A DNA stretch of 64,000 bases from a virus: the IMG/VR virus record IMGVR_UViG_3300049448_000340, positions 1-64,000 of that record; one strand, written 5' to 3'. Position 1 is the stretch's first letter, and every line of letters starts with the position of its first letter. This document shows, one piece after another, positions 40,019 to 49,188 of this stretch. A program made the position numbers and the translations under genes. The notes under the pieces are model-generated. The model saw only the letters and a list, made by a program, of their open reading frames with translations, ran no database searches and had not been told where the DNA came from.

Positions 40019-40990
40019 ATGGCATACCAGCTGCCAGTAGCCGAGATCGTGTTAGACTCAGCCCATCCTATGGGCGACGAGTACCGCACGACGACTGTCC
40101 GAGGCAACATCCACAAGTTCGTCCTAGCCGAGCGCAACCGTCACAGGATGTTCTCGCTCTCCGACCGGTCGAGTCGAGCAATCCCGACCAAGCGTCTCAT
40201 CGACGAGATCCTAGGTGGAACAGGTTTGGCGATGCCTGTTGAGTTCCGTCGCAACATTCCAGGCATGGCTGGCGGCGAACCCTTTACCGGTGAAGAGCTT
40301 CTACTAGCCCAGCAGAGATTTGAGGACGACGCTAGGGCTGCATGTGTAGGGGCCCGAACTGCAATGGAGGCGAACGAGGCGAAGGAGACAGTTAACCGCC
40401 GCCTCGATCCGTACTCTTGGACCTATACGGTGATGACCGCCACTCGAGACTGTTGGCTGAACTTCGCTGGTCTCCGGCTCGACAAGTTTGCCCAGCCCGA
40501 GATCCGCGTGTTCGCCGAGTCCTTCTGGCGCGCCTGGAACGAATCGACCCCCAAGCTTCTCAAACCCGGCCAATGGCATACCCCGTTCGTCGACGGCGAA
40601 GACTGGATAAGCATCGAAGAGATGGCCTCCAGACCTGGAGAGGGCTACATGCCCGAACACGATACTTTGAATAAGGCGATCAAGCTGTCGGTGGGCCGGT
40701 GTGCACATACCTCCTATGTCGATTTTGAGACTGGGAACAGGATGACAGTTGAGAAGGCAATCGGCCTGTATGACAAGCTGATCACCTTTCGCCCGCTCCA
40801 TGCCTCGCCCTCTGAACACCAATGCACTCCGGACGAGCTGGCAAATCCGATCATCACCTACCGAGCAGAGCCTATGTGGATGCACCCCAAGCTCCATGGG
40901 AACCTGCCGGGATGGATTCAGCACCGGAAGCAGCTGCCTGGTGAACGTGTTGCTCCACTACCCGAGGGCTACGTCTATCGTGCGCATTAG
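40019..40990 (+). CDS. thyX: Flavin-dependent thymidylate synthase
   Basis: The ThyX signature RHRx7S is present as RHRMFSLSDRS near residue 39, with a second conserved segment SVGRCAHTSY near 230. The enzyme makes dTMP from dUMP with FAD and methylenetetrahydrofolate. At 323 residues it is longer than most bacterial ThyX. The upstream dCTP-deaminase-like protein could supply its dUMP. Confidence 0.9.
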   Translation: MAYQLPVAEIVLDSAHPMGDEYRTTTVRGNIHKFVLAERNRHRMFSLSDRSSRAIPTKRLIDEILGGTGLAMPVEFRRNIPGMAGGEPFTGEELLLAQQRFEDDARAACVGARTAMEANEAKETVNRRLDPYSWTYTVMTATRDCWLNFAGLRLDKFAQPEIRVFAESFWRAWNESTPKLLKPGQWHTPFVDGEDWISIEEMASRPGEGYMPEHDTLNKAIKLSVGRCAHTSYVDFETGNRMTVEKAIGLYDKLITFRPLHASPSEHQCTPDELANPIITYRAEPMWMHPKLHGNLPGWIQHRKQLPGERVAPLPEGYVYRAH

Positions 40991-40995
40991 ATTAG

Positions 40996-41364
40996 ATGCC
41001 TAGGAAGCGTATCACCACAGTAGGTCAGGATTATACGATCCTGGCTAAGCAGATACCAGACAAGGCGATAGCGAAGGCCTACGGCCTGACTGAACGCCAG
41101 ATCTGGTCGAGGCGCTATACTCTTACCTCTCGCAGCAGGGTCGAGCCGAAGAAACCGTCTCCCCTGAAAGGTCGTGAAGAAGAGATCAGGTACCTGCTAA
41201 ACGTTGAACGACTGTATCTATCACAGGCAGCAGACCGACTAGGGGTTTCTCTTGGGACCCTTTCCGGGTATGTTCGAAGGCATAGGCTCCGGCAACAGGC
41301 CGTTGTGAGGCGCTTTGACCATCCTAGGGTTATGGTTACTAGACAACAAGACCAACACAGCTGA
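40996..41364 (+). CDS. Putative HTH protein, 122 aa
   Basis: Two helix-turn-helix-like segments: AKAYGLTERQIWSRRY near residue 27 and LSQAADRLGVSLGTLSGYVR near 76. Basic throughout. It probably binds DNA, possibly as a regulator of the RNR operon. Its end is only 7 bases before the RNR start. Confidence 0.65.
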   Translation: MPRKRITTVGQDYTILAKQIPDKAIAKAYGLTERQIWSRRYTLTSRSRVEPKKPSPLKGREEEIRYLLNVERLYLSQAADRLGVSLGTLSGYVRRHRLRQQAVVRRFDHPRVMVTRQQDQHS

Positions 41365-41371
41365 GGATAAC

Positions 41372-44300
41372 ATGAAGATCGTTCGCCGATTCACTACTGC
41401 AGGGACACCTGTCGAAGAACAGATTGTCTGGAAGCGGATGGCCTCCCACATCGAAGACATGAGAACTGGGAAGGTCATACACCATCAAGACGACGTTGAA
41501 GTCCCGGAGCAGTGGTCGCAGACGGCGACGAACATGCTATCCCAGAAGTACTTTCGGAAGCGCGGCGTCCCAACAAGGACTATCCGCTTCAACTCTCCTG
41601 AAGAATCGGATATGCCCGGCTGGATACAGCGTTCAATCCCGGCTATGGATGCCGAGTACATCGGCGAGACCTCTGGGAAGCAGGCCTTTCACCGGTTGGC
41701 TGGCTGCTGGACGTACTGGGCCTGGAAGATGGGACTCATCAAGGATGGGGTATCAGCCCGGAATTACTATGACGAGATGTACTGGATGCTTGCCATGCAG
41801 TACGCTGCACCCAATTCGCCTCAGTGGTTCAATACCGGACTGCATTGGGCCTATGGCATCGAGGGACCGGATTCCGGTCAGTGGACGGTACTCTGGGACG
41901 GGAACATCGCAGATGGAGTTACATATCCTTACGTTGACCGAGTATATGATTCATACTCCAGGCCTCAGCCGCACGCATGTTTTATCCAGCCAGTCCAGGA
42001 TGATCTTGTCAATGAAGGCGGCATTATGGACCTATGGGTTCGGGAGGCGCGTCTTTTCAAGCACGGCTCTGGCACCGGTACAAACTTTTCTAGTCTCCGT
42101 GGTGAAGGGGAAGGACTCTCGGGTGGAGGTCGTTCCTCCGGTCTCATGTCCTTTCTACAGATCGGTGATCGAGCGGCTGGTTCAATTAAGTCTGGCGGTA
42201 CCACTCGAAGAGCTGCCAAGATGGTCTGTATCGATGTGGACCATCCAGACATCGGAGAGTTCATCGAGTGGAAGTCCGGAGAAGAAAACAAGGCCTCAGA
42301 CATCGCCGTGGGGTCGAAAGTCACAGCACGACATCTGAGAGGCATCCACGAGGCAGTTCTGAGATGGGGAACCAGTTCGGTTCTCTATAAGGAGCGTGTA
42401 AATGCTGCACGTGATGATGGCGTCCCTGACTCGATTATCAACCGGGTGCGCTACGCTGCAGAGCGAGACGAGCCGTTCAAATGGGAAGTCTACGAGGCTA
42501 ACTCTTGGGAGGGAGTCCCGATCGAGACGGTCTCAGGGCAGAACGCAAACAACTCGATCAGGATCACCTCGAAGTTTCTACAAGCCGTCGACGAAGATAA
42601 GCCTTGGGACTTGATCGCCAGGACTACTGGCAAGCCGATGAAGACCGTATCGGCCAAGGGTCTCTGGGACAAGATCGTTCGAGCTGCCTGGACTACCGCT
42701 GACCCAGGTATGCAGTTCCATGACGTGATCAACGACTGGCACACCTGCAAAGCGGATGGAGACATCAATGCCTCTAATCCATGCTCCGAATACATGTTCC
42801 TCGACGATACTGCTTGCAATCTTGCTTCGCTCAACCTGGTTAAGTTCCGTGGGTCTAATGGTGGTGTGGATGTTAACGCATACATCCACGCCTTGAGGCT
42901 GTGGACAGTCACTCTGGATATCTCAATCCAGATGGCTTCGTTCCCGTCCCGGAACATTGCACACAACACTATGCAGTATCGGACGCTGGGGTTAGGCTAC
43001 GCCAATCTCGGCGGCCTCTTGATGCGTTCAGGCATCCCATACGACTCTGAGGTGGGGCGCAACTTCGCAGCAGCTTTGACCTCTCTAATGACAGCTGTAG
43101 CGTACAGCACCTCCGCAGAGATGGCTGGCGAGATCGGCCCGTTCCCAGCATGGGAGCGCAACAAACACTACATGGCCGTTGTGATGGGCATGCATGCTGC
43201 TGCCCTGGACGGCCTTCAGACGGACGAGTGGTCTGGGCAGTTGCTAGTTGCAGCTCAGCGCTACTGGAGTTTGGTCGTAAATGATGCAGGGACTGTTGGC
43301 TTCCGCAATGCACAGGGGACGTTGCTAGCCCCAACAGGCACTATCGGACTCCTGATGGACGTCGACACAACAGGCTGCGAACCCGAGACCTCCCTAGTGC
43401 GCTACAAGAACTACGCCGGAGGCGGCTCGGATAAGTTCGTGTGTCAAGCAGTCGAAGAAGGCCTCATTAAGCTCGGCTACAACGGCGACCATCTGAAGGC
43501 CGTTCTCAAGTTCGTCGAGGAGAACGGGCACCTAGCAGTTGCGACTGAGAATCACGTCGCAGGTATCTGGTCGGAGCACCTCCCAGTCTTCGACTGCGCT
43601 CTAGACCGTAAGGAGACCACCAGATATATTCGGCCGATGGCCCACATCGAGATGCTGGCGGCCATCCAGCCGTTCCTGTCTGGAGCGGCGAGCAAAACGT
43701 GCAATCTGCCTGAGACAGCAACCTACGAAGACGTCGACATGCTTTACCGGGCTGCTGAGCGGTTGAAGTGCAAGGCTGTCGCCCTATACCGAAACAACTG
43801 CAAGCTCACCCAACCAGTCCAAACCGAGCAGCAGCCGGCCGTCGAGCGCCCAGACGACCAGCCCTTCATCCCTGAGACCGATCTAGTACGTCACACATCC
43901 ATAGAGGAGCTCCGAGCAGAGAGGACGCACAGCAACGGCCATGACAAGACGAACGGATCGATGCAGAGGGGCGAGAGGAAGTACCCTCCCAACAGGCGAT
44001 ATGGACCGGCACAGAAGGTTCGCATCAACGACCAAGTGATCCATATCCGAACCTCCGAGTACCCTGACGACCACTCGTTCGCTGAAGTGTTCGTCGATAT
44101 GGGCAAGGACGGGTCGATGCTGCAGGCGGTCCTAGGTCAGTGGGCTAAGGCTGTCTCACTTGCAAGGCAGTACGGAGCGCCGACTGAGAAGCTCGTTGAG
44201 TCGTTCCTGCATACCCGATTCGAGCCTGCTGGGTTCGTTCAGGAGCACGACCACATTAAGTCATGCACCTCCGTCATCGATCTGGTTGCTCGCGAGATCG

Positions 44301-44560
44301 GCTTTACCTACCTCAAGCGTATGGACTTAGTCCAGGTACCCCCTGACACAGACCACGCGATGCACTTCAATCCGGTTGCATTCCAACCACAGCATCAGAC
44401 AGAACATTCTTCCCTGATGGGGACTGCTGGAGTTGTAGCGTCGCCAGTTCGGATGGTTGCGTCCGGTAACGCTTGCAGTGTCTGTGGCAACGAGATGGAG
44501 TGGGACGGTACCTGCCTCAGATGTCGCCGTTGCGGCAACAATACCGGTTGCGGGAGTTAG
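41372..44560 (+). CDS. nrdJ: Class II (B12-dependent) ribonucleotide reductase
   Basis: Class II RNR large chain: PNSPQWFNTGLHW near residue 148, HGSGTGTNFSSLRG near 231, the loop NPCSEYMFLDDTACNLASLN near 469 and LAPTGTIGLLMD near 650. The C-terminal Cys pair is within CSVCGNEMEWDGTC...C.RCG (residues 1032-1061). It needs adenosylcobalamin and no separate radical subunit. No intein is seen. A linker (about residues 815-875) is followed by an extra domain. The ATG at 41372 is preferred to the longer frame. Confidence 0.95.
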   Translation: MKIVRRFTTAGTPVEEQIVWKRMASHIEDMRTGKVIHHQDDVEVPEQWSQTATNMLSQKYFRKRGVPTRTIRFNSPEESDMPGWIQRSIPAMDAEYIGETSGKQAFHRLAGCWTYWAWKMGLIKDGVSARNYYDEMYWMLAMQYAAPNSPQWFNTGLHWAYGIEGPDSGQWTVLWDGNIADGVTYPYVDRVYDSYSRPQPHACFIQPVQDDLVNEGGIMDLWVREARLFKHGSGTGTNFSSLRGEGEGLSGGGRSSGLMSFLQIGDRAAGSIKSGGTTRRAAKMVCIDVDHPDIGEFIEWKSGEENKASDIAVGSKVTARHLRGIHEAVLRWGTSSVLYKERVNAARDDGVPDSIINRVRYAAERDEPFKWEVYEANSWEGVPIETVSGQNANNSIRITSKFLQAVDEDKPWDLIARTTGKPMKTVSAKGLWDKIVRAAWTTADPGMQFHDVINDWHTCKADGDINASNPCSEYMFLDDTACNLASLNLVKFRGSNGGVDVNAYIHALRLWTVTLDISIQMASFPSRNIAHNTMQYRTLGLGYANLGGLLMRSGIPYDSEVGRNFAAALTSLMTAVAYSTSAEMAGEIGPFPAWERNKHYMAVVMGMHAAALDGLQTDEWSGQLLVAAQRYWSLVVNDAGTVGFRNAQGTLLAPTGTIGLLMDVDTTGCEPETSLVRYKNYAGGGSDKFVCQAVEEGLIKLGYNGDHLKAVLKFVEENGHLAVATENHVAGIWSEHLPVFDCALDRKETTRYIRPMAHIEMLAAIQPFLSGAASKTCNLPETATYEDVDMLYRAAERLKCKAVALYRNNCKLTQPVQTEQQPAVERPDDQPFIPETDLVRHTSIEELRAERTHSNGHDKTNGSMQRGERKYPPNRRYGPAQKVRINDQVIHIRTSEYPDDHSFAEVFVDMGKDGSMLQAVLGQWAKAVSLARQYGAPTEKLVESFLHTRFEPAGFVQEHDHIKSCTSVIDLVAREIGFTYLKRMDLVQVPPDTDHAMHFNPVAFQPQHQTEHSSLMGTAGVVASPVRMVASGNACSVCGNEMEWDGTCLRCRRCGNNTGCGS

Positions 44561-44578
44561 GGTAGGCCCTCCCATTAT
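44552..44578 (+). terminator. Weak stop-codon hairpin, possible terminator after nrdJ
   Basis: GGGAG (44552-44556) pairs with CTCCC (44569-44573), and AGGG with CCCT inside it, spanning the TAG stop. ATTATTTA follows. The T-run is broken, so it is a weak terminator at best. Confidence 0.45.
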
Positions 44579-44586
44579 TTACCCTC

Positions 44587-44616
44587 TTGCAATGACCAAG
44601 GCACATATGGTATAAT
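44587..44616 (+). promoter_or_regulatory. Phage promoter P6 (leaderless start)
   Basis: TTGCAA at 44587-44592, an 18-base spacer and TATAAT at 44611-44616. The ATG of the next gene is at 44623, only 6 bases after the -10 box, so transcription would begin at or just before the start codon. The mRNA would have no Shine-Dalgarno. Confidence 0.75.
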
Positions 44617-44622
44617 AAGATA

Positions 44623-44922
44623 ATGGCTGATCCAATAGACCTCTGGGCAGTAGACCTCGACAAACCTGTGGAGGTTCTAGCCCGATACTGGAACGAATTT
44701 AACTGCTGGAGCTGGCCTGAAGAGCTGCTCAGCCTCAAGCCTGAAGGGTATGATGATATGCCCCTCAGTGAGAGGCACATCATCATTAGGCCCGCAATGC
44801 ATGCGATCAGCGATAAGGTACCTGAGAAAGAATTGCTCCGGTACCACCATCTGCACAATCTATCGAGAACCGAGACCGAGTTTGAAGCTTGGTGGGCTAA
44901 GTCTGAGGCAGGAGACATCTAA
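44623..44922 (+). CDS. Hypothetical protein, 99 aa (leaderless)
   Basis: Unrecognised acidic protein with several Trp, directly upstream of the DpdA-like gene, with which it overlaps by one base (TAATG). Probably translated from a leaderless mRNA. It may regulate or assist the transglycosylase. Confidence 0.7.
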   Translation: MADPIDLWAVDLDKPVEVLARYWNEFNCWSWPEELLSLKPEGYDDMPLSERHIIIRPAMHAISDKVPEKELLRYHHLHNLSRTETEFEAWWAKSEAGDI

Positions 44923-45770
44923 TGGCTTTGTTTGCACCTATTGGTCCTGCTCGCCTCCTGAGGAAGATTCGTGAGCTACATGGCGACAGGATGTTAGGGA
45001 AGTACCACTTGGTGCTTGCCCATGATATCGTCGCCAACCCGGATGAGTGGAGAAACTGCCGCACACTCCCTCCAGACTCGACTGTCATCATCGACAATTC
45101 GATCATCGAGCTCGGAGCTCCCGTCGATGTGGATACGATGGTAGAAGCCTATGGGATTCTTGGCCCTGACTACCAGTGTATCATCGTACTGCCGGATAAG
45201 TTCGACGATCCGGTTGTTACCCTAGAGCAGTCGGCTGACTACCTCGAGAAGTTGAAGTCCAGGCCGGAGCTCGGCGGTGTCGAGTACATGTACGTCGTCC
45301 AGGGCGATAGGTTGTCGGACTTCTCAGAGTCGTTTCTCTGGTCCAGCCTGGATCACATCGTTGATCGGGGAGCTCGATGGATCTCAGTACCTCGGCGAGT
45401 ATGTGACAAGTTCGGCACAAGGATGGTAGGGCTCTATCCTCTGTTGAACTACAGGCTCAGAAGGCCGATAATCGACATTCATCTGTTGGGGTTCAGCGAG
45501 AACGTCCTCGACGATGCCTGGTGTACAGCCTGTCCAGGAGTTACGGGGATTGATTCGGCAGTACCTGTTCGACTCGGCCAAGCAGGTCGCTCGATCGACT
45601 TACTACACAAAGGAGATCAAGCAGGGCCAAGAGGGACCTTCTGGGAGGACCCCCATGGCCACCTGAACCTCATGGTCGGCGAGAACCTCCTAGCTGTCAG
45701 AGTCTGGTTCGAAGCTGCACATAAGAACCTTCCCAGATATATCCCCGAAATCAAGGAGGAGTGGCTGTAA
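44922..45770 (+). CDS. dpdA: DpdA-like DNA guanine transglycosylase
   Basis: TGT-fold protein resembling phage DpdA: the catalytic-type segment IIDNSIIELGAP near residue 51, YVVQGDRLSDF near 124, WISVPRRVCDKFGTR near 152 and IHLLGFSENVLDDAW near 187. DpdA exchanges guanine in DNA for a 7-deazaguanine such as preQ0. With FolE, QueD, QueE and QueC encoded nearby, the substrate is available. The subtype and the exact catalytic Asp are not settled. Confidence 0.75.
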   Translation: MALFAPIGPARLLRKIRELHGDRMLGKYHLVLAHDIVANPDEWRNCRTLPPDSTVIIDNSIIELGAPVDVDTMVEAYGILGPDYQCIIVLPDKFDDPVVTLEQSADYLEKLKSRPELGGVEYMYVVQGDRLSDFSESFLWSSLDHIVDRGARWISVPRRVCDKFGTRMVGLYPLLNYRLRRPIIDIHLLGFSENVLDDAWCTACPGVTGIDSAVPVRLGQAGRSIDLLHKGDQAGPRGTFWEDPHGHLNLMVGENLLAVRVWFEAAHKNLPRYIPEIKEEWL

Positions 45771-48518
45771 ATGCCCAAACTCCTAGCAGGTCCAGCGTGG
45801 GACTTCGCTGACACGGATATGCCGAAGTGTCTTGGATGCCCTTACGGGGGAGCCAAGTGTGGTTCGCGCGGGAGGATGGATGCACCGATAGTCTTTGTGG
45901 GCGAGGCACCCGGCCAAGAAGAGATCAGACCAGGCCAACGGCTGCCTCTAATAGGTCCTTCAGGAGAGGTATTCTGGGGTACATTCCCTCCCTTACAGAC
46001 GCTCAGGGATGAGGGCATGGACCCGAATGGGTTCCTCATCCTCAATGCAGCTCAGTGCAGACCTCCGAGGACCAAGAACCAGCAGAAGAATATCGCCAAC
46101 GTCAAGAGGGCAATGGTCACATGTCGTGACCGTCTGCTAGAGCAGGTAGCCAGGCATCCCCGTAAGCTCGTAGTAGCAATGGGGAACTTTGCCCTCTGGT
46201 CCTTGACAGGGAATATGAACTATAAGATCACCCAGGTTCGAGGTCAACCTATTCCTAGTCCCTTGGCTGAACATGGGATCCTGCCGGTAGTTCATCCCGC
46301 AGGCATCATGCGTGGTACTGGCAACTATCGTCAGTACAAGATGGACATGAACTACGCCCTTGACATCCTCCGGGGACATCCTCTCAAAAGCCCCGTCAAG
46401 ACATTCTACCTGGTATGCGATACACCCGACAGGGTCCGTCGAGCAATCAAGAAGTTAGTCAAGGCACCAGTTATCGACTGTGACATTGAGACGACGGGGT
46501 TCAACCCCAGAGTCGATGACATACTGGCTCTAGGGATGTCGAAGGACCCCCGGCTGGTGTACATCTTCCCAGGAGCGATTCGATCGATTGACCGGATGAT
46601 CGAGTTGCAGGCCCACGAGACGTGGATGGACGGTCAGCCATCCATGATTCCATACCTGAGAGGCTTCTTCCGGAAGTACCGCGGGCATATGAAGTTCTCC
46701 GCCGCCGGCAAGCCGATAGGCAAGGGTAAGCTCTGCTGGCATAACGGCAAGTTCGACATCTCATTTATGAGGGCTCCCGGCTCGGGTCTGGAAGACGAGG
46801 ACCTCTCTATTGGCCAAGAGGCAGAGGTTGCGGTCGACGAAGATACGATGTTGATGTCCTATGTGCTCGACGAGAACAGAGGCATCCACGATCTAGAGCA
46901 GGTTGCTTCGGACCTACTGGGAGCACCAGACTACAAGTTCATTATCAAGCAGTGGGTTCCTAGGAAGAAAGATTCGTATTGTAGGATCCCCCGTACGATC
47001 CTGTACAACTATTTGGCATTGGACGTCGGCTCGACAGGCGGCATTCGAGACATCATGCGTCGCCGAGTACGGGAGGATCCGGTACAAGAGAAACTGTACC
47101 AGCATCTCCTCCGATTCTCGGAAACGGCGTATTGGATCGAACGCCGTGGCATGCCCGGGAACAGGTTCGCTCTGGAGAGGCAGCAGAGACGCCTCCAGAA
47201 GGTCCTCGACGAGTCCATAGCAGTGGTTCAGGAGGAGGCTGAGAAGCTCGGTGTTGATAAGTACATCAATCCAGGCTCCCCACAACAGATGGCCTGGATC
47301 TTCTTCGACGTCCTGAAGTATGACATCCCCGAAGGGCATGAGCGTTCTACCCAGAAGGAGGTAGTAGCGAAGCTACCTCAGTCGCCGATTGTCAAAGCGT
47401 ACAGGGCTTTCAAGGTAGCCCAGAAGGCTAAGGGGACGTATGCAGATGCCCTCCTCAGAGCGATCGATCCCGTTACTGGACGAATTCATCCGGGACTACT
47501 TATCCATGGAACGCGCACTGGCAGACTTTCGCACAAGGTCGTCGCTAACATCCCTCGAGACAAACGCCTTAGGGGCATGTTCGCATTCGAGGTCCCTCAG
47601 CAGTCCCGAATTCTCGAACTACCCAAGCCTTACCTCATTACTAAAGGCTTCTCGGGTGAGCCGGCTGTCATCGGAGGCATGGCTCGAGGGGGCCGGCTAT
47701 TCCTCAAAGCCGACCTTGATCAGGCGGAGCTTCGAGTACTTGCTGCCATGTCAGGAGACCCCGAGCTCTGTGCCATCTACCTCTCCAACACACGCAAGCT
47801 CCACAGAGAAGTCGCATGCGAGATCTGGGGATCGCCAGGGACGACAGAAGGCAAGAAGAGCGGTGAGTTCAAGTGGGGCAACGAAGAGTACATGAGGGCA
47901 AAGGCTCTCAACTTCGGGATCATCTACGGTCGAGAAGAGTTTTCCATCGCAATGGAGTTCGGCATCCCTGTCGGTGAGGCTAAAGGCTACATCGACATGT
48001 GGAAGAACAAGTTCCCGGTTGCGTGGAAGTTCATCGAGGATTGTCGAAAGAAGCCCCTCGAGATGAAGACCATGGTGACTCCTTTCGGAAGGAAGAAGAG
48101 GCACTGGATCGTCACGAGAGAGAACGTTCATGGCCTCCAGAACGAGGCTGCGAACTTCCCAGAGCAGTCGATCGCCAATGACATTGTCCTCGAAGCGTCG
48201 AATCAATTAGCTGTGCCTTTCCGCAAACTTGATGTACACACTGTCTTTTTGGTGCACGACGAAATCTTACTGGATGTTCCTGACGACATCGGTGTCGTAA
48301 GGGAAGCTCGCCATATGGTTGCGGAAGCTTTAGAACAAGCGCCGAAGACCTGGGGCATTACCAGAGTGCCATTCAAGGCAGACACCTCAGTCGGTCGCCG
48401 TTGGGGTGTTTATCGAGGCACCGACCGCAAGGGGGCTTGGAACGAGTATCTCCAGTCTAAGATTCACCTCGTCACCGACGCAGAATACACCGAGCTGGGC
48501 AGAGGAGCCGCCGACTAA
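45771..48518 (+). CDS. polA: DNA polymerase I with N-terminal uracil-DNA-glycosylase domain
   Basis: Residues 15-205: family-4-type UDG fold with CLGC...C cysteines, VFVGEAPGQEE and, at the C-side, VVHPAGI. Residues 230-430: 3'-5' exonuclease with DCDIETTGF, HNGKFD and YNYLALD. Residues 455-890: polymerase with motif A KADLDQAELR near 645, motif B RAKALNFGIIYG near 710 and motif C VHDE near 827. The fused glycosylase is unusual and would scan templates for uracil. The second UDG motif differs from canonical enzymes, so it may only bind. Confidence 0.95.
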   Translation: MPKLLAGPAWDFADTDMPKCLGCPYGGAKCGSRGRMDAPIVFVGEAPGQEEIRPGQRLPLIGPSGEVFWGTFPPLQTLRDEGMDPNGFLILNAAQCRPPRTKNQQKNIANVKRAMVTCRDRLLEQVARHPRKLVVAMGNFALWSLTGNMNYKITQVRGQPIPSPLAEHGILPVVHPAGIMRGTGNYRQYKMDMNYALDILRGHPLKSPVKTFYLVCDTPDRVRRAIKKLVKAPVIDCDIETTGFNPRVDDILALGMSKDPRLVYIFPGAIRSIDRMIELQAHETWMDGQPSMIPYLRGFFRKYRGHMKFSAAGKPIGKGKLCWHNGKFDISFMRAPGSGLEDEDLSIGQEAEVAVDEDTMLMSYVLDENRGIHDLEQVASDLLGAPDYKFIIKQWVPRKKDSYCRIPRTILYNYLALDVGSTGGIRDIMRRRVREDPVQEKLYQHLLRFSETAYWIERRGMPGNRFALERQQRRLQKVLDESIAVVQEEAEKLGVDKYINPGSPQQMAWIFFDVLKYDIPEGHERSTQKEVVAKLPQSPIVKAYRAFKVAQKAKGTYADALLRAIDPVTGRIHPGLLIHGTRTGRLSHKVVANIPRDKRLRGMFAFEVPQQSRILELPKPYLITKGFSGEPAVIGGMARGGRLFLKADLDQAELRVLAAMSGDPELCAIYLSNTRKLHREVACEIWGSPGTTEGKKSGEFKWGNEEYMRAKALNFGIIYGREEFSIAMEFGIPVGEAKGYIDMWKNKFPVAWKFIEDCRKKPLEMKTMVTPFGRKKRHWIVTRENVHGLQNEAANFPEQSIANDIVLEASNQLAVPFRKLDVHTVFLVHDEILLDVPDDIGVVREARHMVAEALEQAPKTWGITRVPFKADTSVGRRWGVYRGTDRKGAWNEYLQSKIHLVTDAEYTELGRGAAD

Positions 48519-48751
48519 TGGAATCAGGAATAGAGTTCCGCCGTACCTGGAAGCGAGGAGCTAACGGCGAGTGGCAAGAGGTCGAGTTTGAACGGCTCCG
48601 GGTCGGAGACGTGTTCAAGCTGGAGGACACCTCCAAAGGCGTAACCTACCTTACGGGTAAGGTCGGTACTACGCCACAACCCTGTGAGCCCCCAGGAAAC
48701 TGGACCTTCGAATCGGACGGCCTCGAGTGGCACGATAAGGACCCCGACTAA
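48518..48751 (+). CDS. Hypothetical protein, 77 aa
   Basis: Small acidic beta-rich protein; resembles the compact domain that sets a GDVFKLED-type loop. Overlaps polA by one base and the next gene by one (TAATG). Not recognised. Confidence 0.65.
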   Translation: MESGIEFRRTWKRGANGEWQEVEFERLRVGDVFKLEDTSKGVTYLTGKVGTTPQPCEPPGNWTFESDGLEWHDKDPD

Positions 48752-49185
48752 TGCGTGCCCCCGCCCCCGCTCGGGCGAGACCAACCCTGCACCCGGACAA
48801 TGGAGTTCGAGAGGCTCGAGAGATCGTATTCCGCAACGGGGGTCGAGGATCAGGTAGGACGTTCTATATGATCACGTCCATCGACCCCGATGTCCCAACA
48901 GTGATCGTCACTCACGATCCGGGAGTCGGTCGCTATATCGGCGACCTCATCAAGGTGCACCGCCCAGAGATAAACTACACCGACTACGGCTCAGGGAAGA
49001 CTAAGATCATCACGGTGAAACGCGACGAGGACCTCCGGTTACTACGAGGATGGTCAGGAGCAGTCAAAGTTGATCACGCAGTACTCGACAACATAGACAG
49101 ACGGGTGCTTGGACTATTGGAAGCCGTCTGTGAGAAGGTCGCTGTTGAGAAGGCAGACAGGGATCGAGCTAGACAGGGTAGATAG
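48751..49185 (+). CDS. P-loop-like protein, 144 aa
   Basis: GGRGSGRT near residue 30 resembles a Walker A loop with Arg in place of the catalytic Lys. TVIVTHD and a helical C-terminus follow. The Lys to Arg change makes ATP hydrolysis doubtful. Possibly a decayed or signalling ATPase. Confidence 0.55.
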   Translation: MRAPAPARARPTLHPDNGVREAREIVFRNGGRGSGRTFYMITSIDPDVPTVIVTHDPGVGRYIGDLIKVHRPEINYTDYGSGKTKIITVKRDEDLRLLRGWSGAVKVDHAVLDNIDRRVLGLLEAVCEKVAVEKADRDRARQGR

Positions 49186-49188
49186 AGG

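Noticed and set aside
41372-44560. Intein in the ribonucleotide reductase
   Set aside because: The chain is long, but motifs continue without a Cys/Ser...HN splice block; the extra length is a C-terminal extension.
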